In this document: piece after piece, positions 22,101 to 33,662 of the stretch
How the letters are laid out: each line of letters starts with the position of its first letter
How positions within the stretch are numbered: position 1 is the first letter of the stretch
NCBI RefSeq assembly: GCF_000801105.2
Contig: NW_026615391.1
Span: forward strand, 1-64,000
Length of the DNA stretch: 64,000 bases
Source of the DNA: Raphanus sativus
Lineage: Eukaryota; Streptophyta; Magnoliopsida; Brassicales; Brassicaceae
Direction of reading: 5' to 3'
Program-made: the position numbers and the translations under genes
The notes under the pieces: generated by a model
Seen by the model: only the letters and a program-made list of their open reading frames with translations
Told to the model about the DNA's origin: nothing
The model's database searches: none

Positions 22101-25100
22101 CATGAAGATATTGCCATATGTCCGAACAGGCTAATCTGGAATCATCTGGATAGAAAGTGGGATATCTTCTTACTCACAACTCCTATGAGATTTATTCAAC
22201 TTCCTGGTTATTCTCCACTGATTAGTGGTTCCAAATAAAGCTTCTTAGATCGTGGTTCATCCTGGTTTGATAAGAATCATGAAGATATTGCCATATGTCC
22301 GAACAGGCTAATCTGGAATCATCTGGATAGAAAGTGGGATATCTTCTTACTCACAACTCCTATGAGATTTATTCAACTTCCTGGTTATTCTCCACTGATT
22401 AGTGGTTCCAAATAAAGCTTCTTAGATCGTGGTTCATCCTGGTTTGATAAGAATCATGAAGATATTGCCATATGTCCGAACAGGCTAATCTGGAATCATC
22501 TGGATAGAAAGTGGGATATCTTCTTACTCACAACTCCTATGAGATTTATTCAACTTCCTGGTTATTCTCCACTGATTAGTGGTTCCAAATAAAGCTTCTT
22601 AGATCGTGGTTCATCCTGGTTTGATAAGAATCATGAAGATATTGCCATATGTCCGAACAGGCTAATCTGGAATCATCTGGATAGAAAGTGGGATATCTTC
22701 TTACTCACAACTCCTATGAGATTTATTCAACTTCCTGGTTATTCTCCACTGATTAGTGGTTCCAAATAAAGCTTCTTAGATCGTGGTTCATCCTGGTTTG
22801 ATAAGAATCATGAAGATATTGCCATATGTCCGAACAGGCTAATCTGGAATCATCTGGATAGAAAGTGGGATATCTTCTTACTCACAACTCCTATGAGATT
22901 TATTCAACTTCCTGGTTATTCTCCACTGATTAGTGGTTCCAAATAAAGCTTCTTAGATCGTGGTTCATCCTGGTTTGATAAGAATCATGAAGATATTGCC
23001 ATATGTCCGAACAGGCTAATCTGGAATCATCTGGATAGAAAGTGGGATATCTTCTTACTCACAACTCCTATGAGATTTATTCAACTTCCTGGTTATTCTC
23101 CACTGATTAGTGGTTCCAAATAAAGCTTCTTAGATCGTGGTTCATCCTGGTTTGATAAGAATCATGAAGATATTGCCATATGTCCGAACAGGCTAATCTG
23201 GAATCATCTGGATAGAAAGTGGGATATCTTCTTACTCACAACTCCTATGAGATTTATTCAACTTCCTGGTTATTCTCCACTGATTAGTGGTTCCAAATAA
23301 AGCTTCTTAGATCGTGGTTCATCCTGGTTTGATAAGAATCATGAAGATATTGCCATATGTCCGAACAGGCTAATCTGGAATCATCTGGATAGAAAGTGGG
23401 ATATCTTCTTACTCACAACTCCTATGAGATTTATTCAACTTCCTGGTTATTCTCCACTGATTAGTGGTTCCAAATAAAGCTTCTTAGATCGTGGTTCATC
23501 CTGGTTTGATAAGAATCATGAAGATATTGCCATATGTCCGAACAGGCTAATCTGGAATCATCTGGATAGAAAGTGGGATATCTTCTTACTCACAACTCCT
23601 ATGAGATTTATTCAACTTCCTGGTTATTCTCCACTGATTAGTGGTTCCAAATAAAGCTTCTTAGATCGTGGTTCATCCTGGTTTGATAAGAATCATGAAG
23701 ATATTGCCATATGTCCGAACAGGCTAATCTGGAATCATCTGGATAGAAAGTGGGATATCTTCTTACTCACAACTCCTATGAGATTTATTCAACTTCCTGG
23801 TTATTCTCCACTGATTAGTGGTTCCAAATAAAGCTTCTTAGATCGTGGTTCATCCTGGTTTGATAAGAATCATGAAGATATTGCCATATGTCCGAACAGG
23901 CTAATCTGGAATCATCTGGATAGAAAGTGGGATATCTTCTTACTCACAACTCCTATGAGATTTATTCAACTTCCTGGTTATTCTCCACTGATTAGTGGTT
24001 CCAAATAAAGCTTCTTAGATCGTGGTTCATCCTGGTTTGATAAGAATCATGAAGATATTGCCATATGTCCGAACAGGCTAATCTGGAATCATCTGGATAG
24101 AAAGTGGGATATCTTCTTACTCACAACTCCTATGAGATTTATTCAACTTCCTGGTTATTCTCCACTGATTAGTGGTTCCAAATAAAGCTTCTTAGATCGT
24201 GGTTCATCCTGGTTTGATAAGAATCATGAAGATATTGCCATATGTCCGAACAGGCTAATCTGGAATCATCTGGATAGAAAGTGGGATATCTTCTTACTCA
24301 CAACTCCTATGAGATTTATTCAACTTCCTGGTTATTCTCCACTGATTAGTGGTTCCAAATAAAGCTTCTTAGATCGTGGTTCATCCTGGTTTGATAAGAA
24401 TCATGAAGATATTGCCATATGTCCGAACAGGCTAATCTGGAATCATCTGGATAGAAAGTGGGATATCTTCTTACTCACAACTCCTATGAGATTTATTCAA
24501 CTTCCTGGTTATTCTCCACTGATTAGTGGTTCCAAATAAAGCTTCTTAGATCGTGGTTCATCCTGGTTTGATAAGAATCATGAAGATATTGCCATATGTC
24601 CGAACAGGCTAATCTGGAATCATCTGGATAGAAAGTGGGATATCTTCTTACTCACAACTCCTATGAGATTTATTCAACTTCCTGGTTATTCTCCACTGAT
24701 TAGTGGTTCCAAATAAAGCTTCTTAGATCGTGGTTCATCCTGGTTTGATAAGAATCATGAAGATATTGCCATATGTCCGAACAGGCTAATCTGGAATCAT
24801 CTGGATAGAAAGTGGGATATCTTCTTACTCACAACTCCTATGAGATTTATTCAACTTCCTGGTTATTCTCCACTGATTAGTGGTTCCAAATAAAGCTTCT
24901 TAGATCGTGGTTCATCCTGGTTTGATAAGAATCATGAAGATATTGCCATATGTCCGAACAGGCTAATCTGGAATCATCTGGATAGAAAGTGGGATATCTT
25001 CTTACTCACAACTCCTATGAGATTTATTCAACTTCCTGGTTATTCTCCACTGATTAGTGGTTCCAAATAAAGCTTCTTAGATCGTGGTTCATCCTGGTTT

Positions 25101-27367
25101 GATAAGAATCATGAAGATATTGCCATATGTCCGAACAGGCTAATCTGGAATCATCTGGATAGAAAGTGGGATATCTTCTTACTCACAACTCCTATGAGAT
25201 TTATTCAACTTCCTGGTTATTCTCCACTGATTAGTGGTTCCAAATAAAGCTTCTTAGATCGTGGTTCATCCTGGTTTGATAAGAATCATGAAGATATTGC
25301 CATATGTCCGAACAGGCTAATCTGGAATCATCTGGATAGAAAGTGGGATATCTTCTTACTCACAACTCCTATGAGATTTATTCAACTTCCTGGTTATTCT
25401 CCACTGATTAGTGGTTCCAAATAAAGCTTCTTAGATCGTGGTTCATCCTGGTTTGATAAGAATCATGAAGATATTGCCATATGTCCGAACAGGCTAATCT
25501 GGAATCATCTGGATAGAAAGTGGGATATCTTCTTACTCACAACTCCTATGAGATTTATTCAACTTCCTGGTTATTCTCCACTGATTAGTGGTTCCAAATA
25601 AAGCTTCTTAGATCGTGGTTCATCCTGGTTTGATAAGAATCATGAAGATATTGCCATATGTCCGAACAGGCTAATCTGGAATCATCTGGATAGAAAGTGG
25701 GATATCTTCTTACTCACAACTCCTATGAGATTTATTCAACTTCCTGGTTATTCTCCACTGATTAGTGGTTCCAAATAAAGCTTCTTAGATCGTGGTTCAT
25801 CCTGGTTTGATAAGAATCATGAAGATATTGCCATATGTCCGAACAGGCTAATCTGGAATCATCTGGATAGAAAGTGGGATATCTTCTTACTCACAACTCC
25901 TATGAGATTTATTCAACTTCCTGGTTATTCTCCACTGATTAGTGGTTCCAAATAAAGCTTCTTAGATCGTGGTTCATCCTGGTTTGATAAGAATCATGAA
26001 GATATTGCCATATGTCCGAACAGGCTAATCTGGAATCATCTGGATAGAAAGTGGGATATCTTCTTACTCACAACTCCTATGAGATTTATTCAACTTCCTG
26101 GTTATTCTCCACTGATTAGTGGTTCCAAATAAAGCTTCTTAGATCGTGGTTCATCCTGGTTTGATAAGAATCATGAAGATATTGCCATATGTCCGAACAG
26201 GCTAATCTGGAATCATCTGGATAGAAAGTGGGATATCTTCTTACTCACAACTCCTATGAGATTTATTCAACTTCCTGGTTATTCTCCACTGATTAGTGGT
26301 TCCAAATAAAGCTTCTTAGATCGTGGTTCATCCTGGTTTGATAAGAATCATGAAGATATTGCCATATGTCCGAACAGGCTAATCTGGAATCATCTGGATA
26401 GAAAGTGGGATATCTTCTTACTCACAACTCCTATGAGATTTATTCAACTTCCTGGTTATTCTCCACTGATTAGTGGTTCCAAATAAAGCTTCTTAGATCG
26501 TGGTTCATCCTGGTTTGATAAGAATCATGAAGATATTGCCATATGTCCGAACAGGCTAATCTGGAATCATCTGGATAGAAAGTGGGATATCTTCTTACTC
26601 ACAACTCCTATGAGATTTATTCAACTTCCTGGTTATTCTCCACTGATTAGTGGTTCCAAATAAAGCTTCTTAGATCGTGGTTCATCCTGGTTTGATAAGA
26701 ATCATGAAGATATTGCCATATGTCCGAACAGGCTAATCTGGAATCATCTGGATAGAAAGTGGGATATCTTCTTACTCACAACTCCTATGAGATTTATTCA
26801 ACTTCCTGGTTATTCTCCACTGATTAGTGGTTCCAAATAAAGCTTCTTAGATCGTGGTTCATCCTGGTTTGATAAGAATCATGAAGATATTGCCATATGT
26901 CCGAACAGGCTAATCTGGAATCATCTGGATAGAAAGTGGGATATCTTCTTACTCACAACTCCTATGAGATTTATTCAACTTCCTGGTTATTCTCCACTGA
27001 TTAGTGGTTCCAAATAAAGCTTCTTAGATCGTGGTTCATCCTGGTTTGATAAGAATCATGAAGATATTGCATATGTCCGAACAGGCTAATCTGGAATCAT
27101 CTGGATAGAAAGTGGGATATCTTCTTACTCACAACTCCTATGAGATTTATTCAACTTCCTGGTTATTCTCCACTGATTAGTGGTTCCAAATAAAGCTTCT
27201 TAGATCGTGGTTCATCCTGGTTTGATAAGAATCATGAAGATATTGCCATATGTCCGAACAGGCTAATCTGGAATCATCTGGATAGAAAGTGGGATATCTT
27301 CTTACTCACAACTCCTATGATTTATTCAACTTCCTGGTTATTCTCCACTGATTAGTGGTTCCATAAA
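19056..27367 (+). repeat. 177-bp satellite, block A (about 46 monomers, extremely uniform)
   Basis: Head-to-tail monomers of 177 bp, each with one AAGCTT (HindIII) followed by CTTAGATCGTGGTTCATC. AAGCTT recurs at 19230, 19407, 19584, 19761, 19938, 20114, then every 177 bp without exception to 27017, then 27193. By eye the monomers between 20114 and 27017 are indistinguishable. Two monomers are 176 bp, having GATATTGCATATG for GATATTGCCATATG, near 19988 and 27067, just outside the uniform run. No protein frame survives. The length and HindIII periodicity match the 176-177-bp centromeric satellites of Brassica and radish (family knowledge; identity not checked). Perfect uniformity could be recent amplification or partly an assembly effect. 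Confidence 0.95.
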
Positions 27368-28030
27368 GTTTTCGGAATCATAAAGGTTGATGATAGATGG
27401 TTTTGTGGATGGGAACAGGCTAATCTGGAATCATCTGGATAGATAGTGGGATATCTTCTTATCACAGAGAATGAACTCAACTAAGGATCAAAGCCAAGTT
27501 GCAATTGGAGAATGAACTCCTCAGCAGATCAATGTTCAAAGATGAACAAAGGATTCACAATGATAAGAGAGATTTTAATCAAAAAGGTGAATGATCTTAT
27601 TGAAATCGAAACCAAGTATTTGTAGAAAAGGAAAACAACATGGGAAAACAAAGCAAAGACTAAGACTTGTAGTTCACGAGAAAGAAAGGAAAACTAGGCA
27701 AGACCAAAGACTGAATGATTAAAGAGCTTGACTTGGTCTTGATCATCGATTTGGTTTGGTTTGGAGTAAACCAAGGCTGCAATCGAATTCTTCAATCTTC
27801 TGGTTTGAGATCTTGTGATTGGCCCTTGAGATAAGTAGAATGGGTCTTGAGTTTGATCGGATATGGGCTTCTCTTCTTTGGACCGAGCTGCTTCTACTTC
27901 ATCTTCTATGTCACTCTCACTTAGCTCCTGATCAGCTCCTGGTTCAGTGTCACTCCTACTTAGCTCCAGTTCAGCTCCGACACTCTCCTCAGCTCCATCA
28001 CTCTCTTCTAGCTCAACCATGGGTGCATCA
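27368..28030 (-). repeat. Gypsy-1 3' LTR, outer end lost and mosaic with satellite
   Basis: On the minus strand the LTR starts TGATGCACCCATGG at 28030 and encodes the C terminus of the polyprotein to 27694. It matches the 5' LTR until about 27470. Beyond that, LTR pieces alternate with satellite: LTR to ~27469, satellite ~27418-27468 (AGGCTAATCTGGAATCATCT), LTR ~27368-27417 (GATGATAGATGGTTTTGTGG). The terminal ~95 bp ending CTATCA are absent. Confidence 0.85.
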
Positions 28031-31000
28031 TCCCCTCCTCCTTTAAAAGGATTTGACCTCAAATCTAGATCAACATAAGAAACCAACTCGTCAGCATGAT
28101 AAGGAATCAGATCAGCAATATTGAAAGTAGAGCTAACAGTGTACTTCCCTTCAAGATCAATTTTATAAGCATTGTTGTTGATCCGTTCAAGCACTTTGAA
28201 AGGACCATCTGTCCTTGGTAGAAGTTTAGACTTCCTTTCAGCAGGGAACCTATCTTTCCTCAAGTAAATTGACACCAAGTCTCCTGGTTCTAGAATCAGC
28301 TCACGCCTCTTTTTATTAGCTTGCTTTGCATAAGCCTTAGTTCTTTCTTCAATGTTCTTCTTAACCTGTTTATGCAAAGAAACAACATACTCGGCCTTGG
28401 CCTTTCCATCAAGGTTAGTCTGTTCATTAATGGGCAAAGGCAAAAGATCCAGCGGAGTCAAAGGACTAAAACCATACACAATCTGGAAAGGAGAATGCTT
28501 AGTGGTTCTATGAACTGAATGATTGTAAGCAAACTCAACATGAGGTAAACAATCTTCCCAAGACTTAATGTTTTTCTTAACCACAGTACGCAAGAGAGAT
28601 GACAAAGTTCTATTAACTACTTCAGTTTGTCCATCAGTCTGAGGGTGACAAGTAGTAGAAAACAAAAGCTTAGTTCCCAACCTAGACCAAAGAGTTTTCC
28701 AGAAATAACTAAGGAACTTAGTATCCCTATCAGACACAATAGTTCTAGGCATTCCATGCAAACGTACTACTTCTCTAAAGAAAAGATCAGCAACATTAAC
28801 AGCACTATCAGTTTTGTTGCAAGCAATGAAATGTGCCATTTTTGAAAACCTGTCTACTACCACAAAAATCGAATCTCTGCCTCTCTTAGTTCTAGGCAAA
28901 CCAAGCACAAAATCCATTGATAAGTCTACCCAAGGTGCATCAGGAATAGGGAGAGGAGTGTACAAACCTTGAGGTCGGTTCTTAGCTTTAGCTTGAGTGC
29001 AAACTATGCATCGGCTGCAGTGTTTCTCAACATCTTTCCTCATGCTTGGCCAGTAGAAGTGTTCCTTCAAGGTGCTGAGTGTCTTATCAACGCCGAAGTG
29101 TCCCATTAGTCCACCTCCATGAGATTCCCTAAGATACAACTCTCTCAAAGAACACTGAGGTAAGCATAGACGAGTCTCAAAGAAAAGAAACCCATCAGAC
29201 CTAAAGTACTTTCCACTAGCATGCTTTTCACAATCTTTGAACACTACTTTGAAATCAGGATCATCAGCATAATAAGTCTTAATCTGATCAAATCCTAACA
29301 GTTTTGTTTCCATGGTAGCAAGCAAAGCATACCTCCTAGACAAAGCATCAGCTACCACATTTTCTTTTCCTTGTTTGTAATGAATCACATAAGGAAAAGT
29401 TTCAAGGAATTCTACCCATTTGGCGTGCCTCTTGTTAAGCTTGTGCTGCCCTTTGAGATGTTTGAGTGATTCATGATCAGTGTGGATCACGAATTCTTTT
29501 GGCCAAAGGTAGTGTTGCCAAGTCTCTAGGGCCCTGATCAAAGCGTATAGCTCCTTGTCATAGGTGGGATAATTCGCCATGGCTCCTCCTAGCTTCTCAC
29601 TGAAATAAGCAATTGGTCTCTTCTCCTGCATCAGTACAGCACCAATCCCTACACCAGAAGCATCACATTCTATTTCGAAAGTCTTAGAAAAATCAGGTAA
29701 AGCAAGTAAAGGAGCTTCAGTCAACTTCCCTTTCAAGGTTTGGAAAGCTTTTTCTTGTGCATCATCCCATCTAAAACCCACATTCTTCTTGATCACCTCA
29801 GTGAGTGGTGCGGCTATGGTGCTGAAATCTTTCACAAATTTTCTGTAGAAACCAGCCAAACCATGGAAACTCCGGACCTCACTCACATTCTTTGGAATAG
29901 GCCACTCTCGGATTGCTTTGATCTTTTCTTCATCCACCCTGATTCCTTGAGCTGTAACAACAAAGCCTAAAAACACAAGGTGATCTGTTCCAAAAGTACA
30001 TTTCTGGAAGTTAGCAAAAAGAGACTCCTTCCTAAGCACTTCCAAAACAGTTTTCAGATGATTAACATGTTCATTCATACTCTTGCTGTAGATCAGAATA
30101 TCATCAAAGTAAACTACAACAAAGTGACCTATGAAAGCTCTTAGAACATGATTCATCAATCTCATGAAAGTGCTAGGTGCATTCGTAAGCCCAAATGGCA
30201 TAACAAGCCACTCATACAACCCATGTTTTGTTTTGAAAGCAGTTTTCCACTCATCCCCTTCCCTCATCCTAATTTGATGATATCCACTTTTCAAATCTAT
30301 CTTAGAGAACACACAAGAACCGTGCAATTCATCTAACATATCATCGAGTCTAGGGATAGGATACCTGTACTTTACAGTGATGTTGTTAATGGCTCTGCAG
30401 TCAACACACATGCGCCAGCTTCCATCTTTCTTTGGCACCAAGAGCACAGGCACAGCACATGGACTCATGCTTTCTCTAATGTGTCCTTTCTCCATCAGTT
30501 CTTCCACTTGTCTTTGCAGCTCCTTGGTCTCATCTGGATTGGTTCTATAGGCAGGCCGGTTAGGGAGAGAGGCGCCTGGAACCAGATCTATTTGGTGTTC
30601 AATACCACGGAAAGGAGGCAGACCTGCTGGACTAACTTCTGGAAACACATCACCATAATCCTGCAAGATGAATTGAAAATCTTTCGGAAGCTCCGGTGCA
30701 AGGTTAGAAGCAGTTAGTGCACCTTTAAACACAAAGAGAAGTAAAGGTTGTTTAAGCAAGAGAGCTTTCTTAACCTCACTGTTTTTGGCCATGATATTAG
30801 ACCCTATCTTTTGTGAATCAGTTGATTCCTTCTTGGCTTCTTGGCGTCGGAGTTTCAGCTGCAGTTGATCCTCATGCACTTCTTGTGGAGATAAGGGAGC
30901 TAGAACAATCTTCTTATCTCGGTGGGTGAAAGAATGTCGGTTTGTAAAACCATCATGGATTGCTCTTTTATCAAACTGCCAGGGCCTTCCTAGGAGGATG

Positions 31001-32460
31001 TGGCTGGAATCCATAGGTAGAACGTCACACACTATCTCGTCTTGGTATCTCCCAATGGTTATAGGAACCATTACTTGTTCAGTGACCATCAACTCGCCTC
31101 CTTCATTCAACCATTGAAGTGGGTAAGGTTTAGGATGCTTCCCTGTTTTTAATCCAAGCTTTGCTACAAGAGATTCACTAGCAACATTAGTACAACTCCC
31201 ACCATCTATAATCAAGCTACAAACTTTATCATAGATAATGCAACGAGAATGGAAAAGATTCTCCCTTTGATCATTGTCTTCTGGCTTGGGTTGAACTTGG
31301 AGAGATCTTCTAGTGACCAGGAGTTGTCCATGAACTGGATAGTCTACTTGTTCTTCTTCAGATGTCACCACTTTCTCTTCTTCAGAAACGATATCTCCAT
31401 TATCCAAGAGTAGCATGACTTTCTTGTTGGTACATTCATTGGCATAATGTCCAAATCCATGACACTTGAAACACTTGACGTCTCTGGCCCTTGTGGTTGG
31501 TGCTTTCCCTTTGTCATCACGCTGGGAAGCCTTAGGTTCCTCCTTTGGTTTAGCTAGACTTTTCTCATCCTTGGTTGACCTGTAGTTGTTGCCGTATGAA
31601 CCCTTGGAGCTATTCTTTCTCTTCTGTTGCTGCTCAATGAGGATAGCTTTGTGAAGAAGCTCATAGATGTCCTCATAATCCTGTAGTTCCAATCGATCTT
31701 GTAGTTCTCTGTTGAGACCAGCTTGGAACCGAGCCATAGTTGCATAAGAATCTTCAACAACAGAAGCCTTGATCATGAGAGTCTCCATCTCTTGGTAGTA
31801 ATCCTCCACGCTTTTAGCTCCTTGAGTGAGTCTCCTTAGTTTCTGATGAACATCCTTGTGGTAATGACTTGGAACAAACCTTTTCCTCATGAGAGTCTTG
31901 AGTTCAAACCAACCTGACACTGCTGCTTCTCCGGTTCTTCTTCTTGTTGAAGTAATCTGATCCCACCAGTGAAGAGCATAACCATTGAACTCAGTTGCTG
32001 CAAGTCTAACCTTCTTTAACTCTGAGTAGTTGTGACAATCAAAGATCAACTCTATCTTCTTTTCCCAATCAAGGTAATCGTCTGGATTGCTGGTACCACT
32101 GAAGACTGGTACTCTGAGCTTGATGTTACCAAGACTATCATCTGGCCTGCGACGATCTGTTCTGTGTGTTCTGCCCTGAGATAAGGTCCTTGTTGATCGG
32201 TTCTCATCAGAACTCCTACCAGAAGAGGAAAGATCTTCAACTTCAGCTCCAGTATCAACTCGTTTTCCTCTTCTTTTCTCCCTAGCAGCTTTCCTGACCT
32301 GAGAAGAAGAGCCTAAAACATTGTTAGTAGTAGAGTTGTTTCTTTCAGATTCAAATTTCTTTTCTATGACATTCAACAAAGTGGCCATCAAAGATTCCAT
32401 CTGTAGCTTATCCATCCTACGAGTAGGAGATTCTTCTCGTTCATGATCTTCATCAGACAT
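27694..32460 (-). CDS. Gypsy-1 gag-pol polyprotein, intact 1588 codons
   Basis: Single open frame from ATG at 32460. Gag (~90-330): retrotransposon gag domain ([29 protein letters not shown]) and zinc knuckle [14 protein letters not shown] (C-X2-C-X4-H-X4-C). Protease: [13 protein letters not shown], with DGGS where many relatives have DSGA. Reverse transcriptase: [36 protein letters not shown], active site [11 protein letters not shown]. RNase [38 protein letters not shown]. Integrase: zinc-binding [18 protein letters not shown]...CIVCTQAK, then catalytic [22 protein letters not shown] and [15 protein letters not shown]. There is no classical chromodomain. The last ~112 residues lie in the LTR: acidic (EESDGAEES), then [15 protein letters not shown], which resembles the CR motif linked to CENH3 chromatin targeting in CRM integrases. 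All catalytic motifs look whole, so this may encode active protein. Confidence 0.9.
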   Translation of the reverse strand: MSDEDHEREESPTRRMDKLQMESLMATLLNVIEKKFESERNNSTTNNVLGSSSQVRKAAREKRRGKRVDTGAEVEDLSSSGRSSDENRSTRTLSQGRTHRTDRRRPDDSLGNIKLRVPVFSGTSNPDDYLDWEKKIELIFDCHNYSELKKVRLAATEFNGYALHWWDQITSTRRRTGEAAVSGWFELKTLMRKRFVPSHYHKDVHQKLRRLTQGAKSVEDYYQEMETLMIKASVVEDSYATMARFQAGLNRELQDRLELQDYEDIYELLHKAILIEQQQKRKNSSKGSYGNNYRSTKDEKSLAKPKEEPKASQRDDKGKAPTTRARDVKCFKCHGFGHYANECTNKKVMLLLDNGDIVSEEEKVVTSEEEQVDYPVHGQLLVTRRSLQVQPKPEDNDQRENLFHSRCIIYDKVCSLIIDGGSCTNVASESLVAKLGLKTGKHPKPYPLQWLNEGGELMVTEQVMVPITIGRYQDEIVCDVLPMDSSHILLGRPWQFDKRAIHDGFTNRHSFTHRDKKIVLAPLSPQEVHEDQLQLKLRRQEAKKESTDSQKIGSNIMAKNSEVKKALLLKQPLLLFVFKGALTASNLAPELPKDFQFILQDYGDVFPEVSPAGLPPFRGIEHQIDLVPGASLPNRPAYRTNPDETKELQRQVEELMEKGHIRESMSPCAVPVLLVPKKDGSWRMCVDCRAINNITVKYRYPIPRLDDMLDELHGSCVFSKIDLKSGYHQIRMREGDEWKTAFKTKHGLYEWLVMPFGLTNAPSTFMRLMNHVLRAFIGHFVVVYFDDILIYSKSMNEHVNHLKTVLEVLRKESLFANFQKCTFGTDHLVFLGFVVTAQGIRVDEEKIKAIREWPIPKNVSEVRSFHGLAGFYRKFVKDFSTIAAPLTEVIKKNVGFRWDDAQEKAFQTLKGKLTEAPLLALPDFSKTFEIECDASGVGIGAVLMQEKRPIAYFSEKLGGAMANYPTYDKELYALIRALETWQHYLWPKEFVIHTDHESLKHLKGQHKLNKRHAKWVEFLETFPYVIHYKQGKENVVADALSRRYALLATMETKLLGFDQIKTYYADDPDFKVVFKDCEKHASGKYFRSDGFLFFETRLCLPQCSLRELYLRESHGGGLMGHFGVDKTLSTLKEHFYWPSMRKDVEKHCSRCIVCTQAKAKNRPQGLYTPLPIPDAPWVDLSMDFVLGLPRTKRGRDSIFVVVDRFSKMAHFIACNKTDSAVNVADLFFREVVRLHGMPRTIVSDRDTKFLSYFWKTLWSRLGTKLLFSTTCHPQTDGQTEVVNRTLSSLLRTVVKKNIKSWEDCLPHVEFAYNHSVHRTTKHSPFQIVYGFSPLTPLDLLPLPINEQTNLDGKAKAEYVVSLHKQVKKNIEERTKAYAKQANKKRRELILEPGDLVSIYLRKDRFPAERKSKLLPRTDGPFKVLERINNNAYKIDLEGKYTVSSTFNIADLIPYHADELVSYVDLDLRSNPFKGGGDDAPMVELEESDGAEESVGAELELSRSDTEPGADQELSESDIEDEVEAARSKEEKPISDQTQDPFYLSQGPITRSQTRRLKNSIAALVYSKPNQIDDQDQVKLFNHSVFGLA

Positions 32461-32930
32461 GGTTTCCTGATAAGAAGCTCAACAAGAAAACTTAGTACAC
32501 AAGGAAGATAGCCGAAGCCTCACAAGTGTTTCTCTCAAGTGTTTCTCTCAACTTTATGGTGAAGTTTCTTGTGAATCCAAATAGCTCAGCAGCCAACAAA
32601 GATCAATGCCTCAAAGAACAAAACCCCAACCCAACTAAAGAAAGAGATAGACAGTATTAAGGGATTTAATGGGCAGGGAGCTTTACCACCAGAGACTGGA
32701 TTTCTCTTCAGTCTAGCTGGATTTCTCTTCAGCTTTGATTCTTTGATCTTTCTTTTTTTTTTTTTTAATCTGGTTGGCCCCCCCGCAGTATTAGATAGAC
32801 AGATAAGAGAATGATAGATTCACAGAACAGAGAGATCAAACGAGGTTCCCAAAAACGAAAGAGAGAAGAATTCAAAGAGTTTTTATGACAAACCCTAGAT
32901 CACGAGCCTTCAATCTGCTCTGATACCACC
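32461..32930 (-). other. Gypsy-1 untranslated leader and primer-binding site
   Basis: About 470 nt between 5' LTR and gag start. On the minus strand, two bases after the LTR, TGGTATCAGAGCAG (32915-32928) is complementary to the 3' end of initiator tRNA-Met, which primes first-strand synthesis. A T-rich run (32747-32766, plus strand) and a C7 run next to it (CCCCCCC near 32778) are also present in Gypsy-2. Confidence 0.85.
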
Positions 32931-33662
32931 TGATAGAACCTGGTTGTAATAGGGTTCACTTTCCCTGATCTTTGAAGGTTGGATCAATGGTTTGATGGTT
33001 TGATGGGTGTTTGCGGAATGGTAAAAGGGTGATGATAGATGGTTTTGTGGATGGGAACTCGCGGATGGATGATTGATGGATAGATGAGTCTTTGATCAAG
33101 AGAATGAACTCAGGTAAGGATCAAAGACAAGTTGCAATTGGAGAATGAACTCCTCAGCAGATCAATGTTCAAAGATGAACAAGGATTCACAATGATAAGA
33201 GAGATTTTAATCAAAAAGGTGAATGATCTTATTGAAATCGAAACCAAGTATTTGTAGAAAAGGAAAACAACATGGGAAAACAAAGCAAAGACTAAGACTT
33301 GTAGTTCACGAGAAAGAAAGGAAAACTAGGCAAGACCAAAGACTGAATGATTAAAGAGCTTGACTTGGTCTTGATCATCGATTTGGTTTGGTTTGGAGTA
33401 AACCAAGGCTGCAATCGAATTCTTCAATCTTCTGGTTTGAGATCTTGTGATTGGCCCTTGAGATAAGTAGAATGGGTCTTGAGTTTGATCGGATATGGGC
33501 TTCTCTTCTTTGGACCGAGCTGCTTCTACTTCATCTTCTATGTCACTCTCACTTAGCTCCTGATCAGCTCCTGGTTCAGTGTCACTCCTACTTAGCTCCA
33601 GTTCAGTTCCGACACTCTCCTCAGCTCCATCACTCTCTTCTAGCTCAACCATGGGTGCATCA
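32931..33662 (-). repeat. Gypsy-1 5' LTR (732 bp)
   Basis: Bounded by TGATGCACCC (minus-strand start at 33662) and CTATCA (end at 32931). Satellite resumes at 33663 with CATCTGGATAGAAAG. It repeats the polyprotein C-terminal coding segment. Both Gypsy-1 LTRs lack 36 bp present in Gypsy-2 LTRs (the segment reading SKPKGVPFSSSS), so the two are different subfamily members. Confidence 0.88.

Larger units (their letters stand above)
27368..33662 (-). mobile_element. Gypsy-1: CRM-like Ty3/Gypsy retrotransposon inserted in the satellite
   Basis: Minus-strand LTR element in satellite DNA. 5' LTR at 32931-33662, primer-binding site complementary to initiator tRNA-Met (TGGTATCAGAGCAG, 32915-32928), leader, one uninterrupted gag-pol frame (27694-32460), purine tract AAAGGAGGAGGGGA just before the 3' LTR, and 3' LTR at ~27368-28030. 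The outer end of the 3' LTR is missing and patched with satellite. The gag-pol frame runs into the 3' LTR and ends with a [11 protein letters not shown] motif, both hallmarks I associate with CRM (centromeric) elements such as CRB of Brassica; clade is inferred. Confidence 0.88.

Noticed and set aside
19056..27367. Arabidopsis 178-bp centromere repeat
   Set aside because: Similar length and an AAGCTTCTT word, but the rest of the monomer does not match what I remember of that repeat; Brassica/radish-type satellite fits better.
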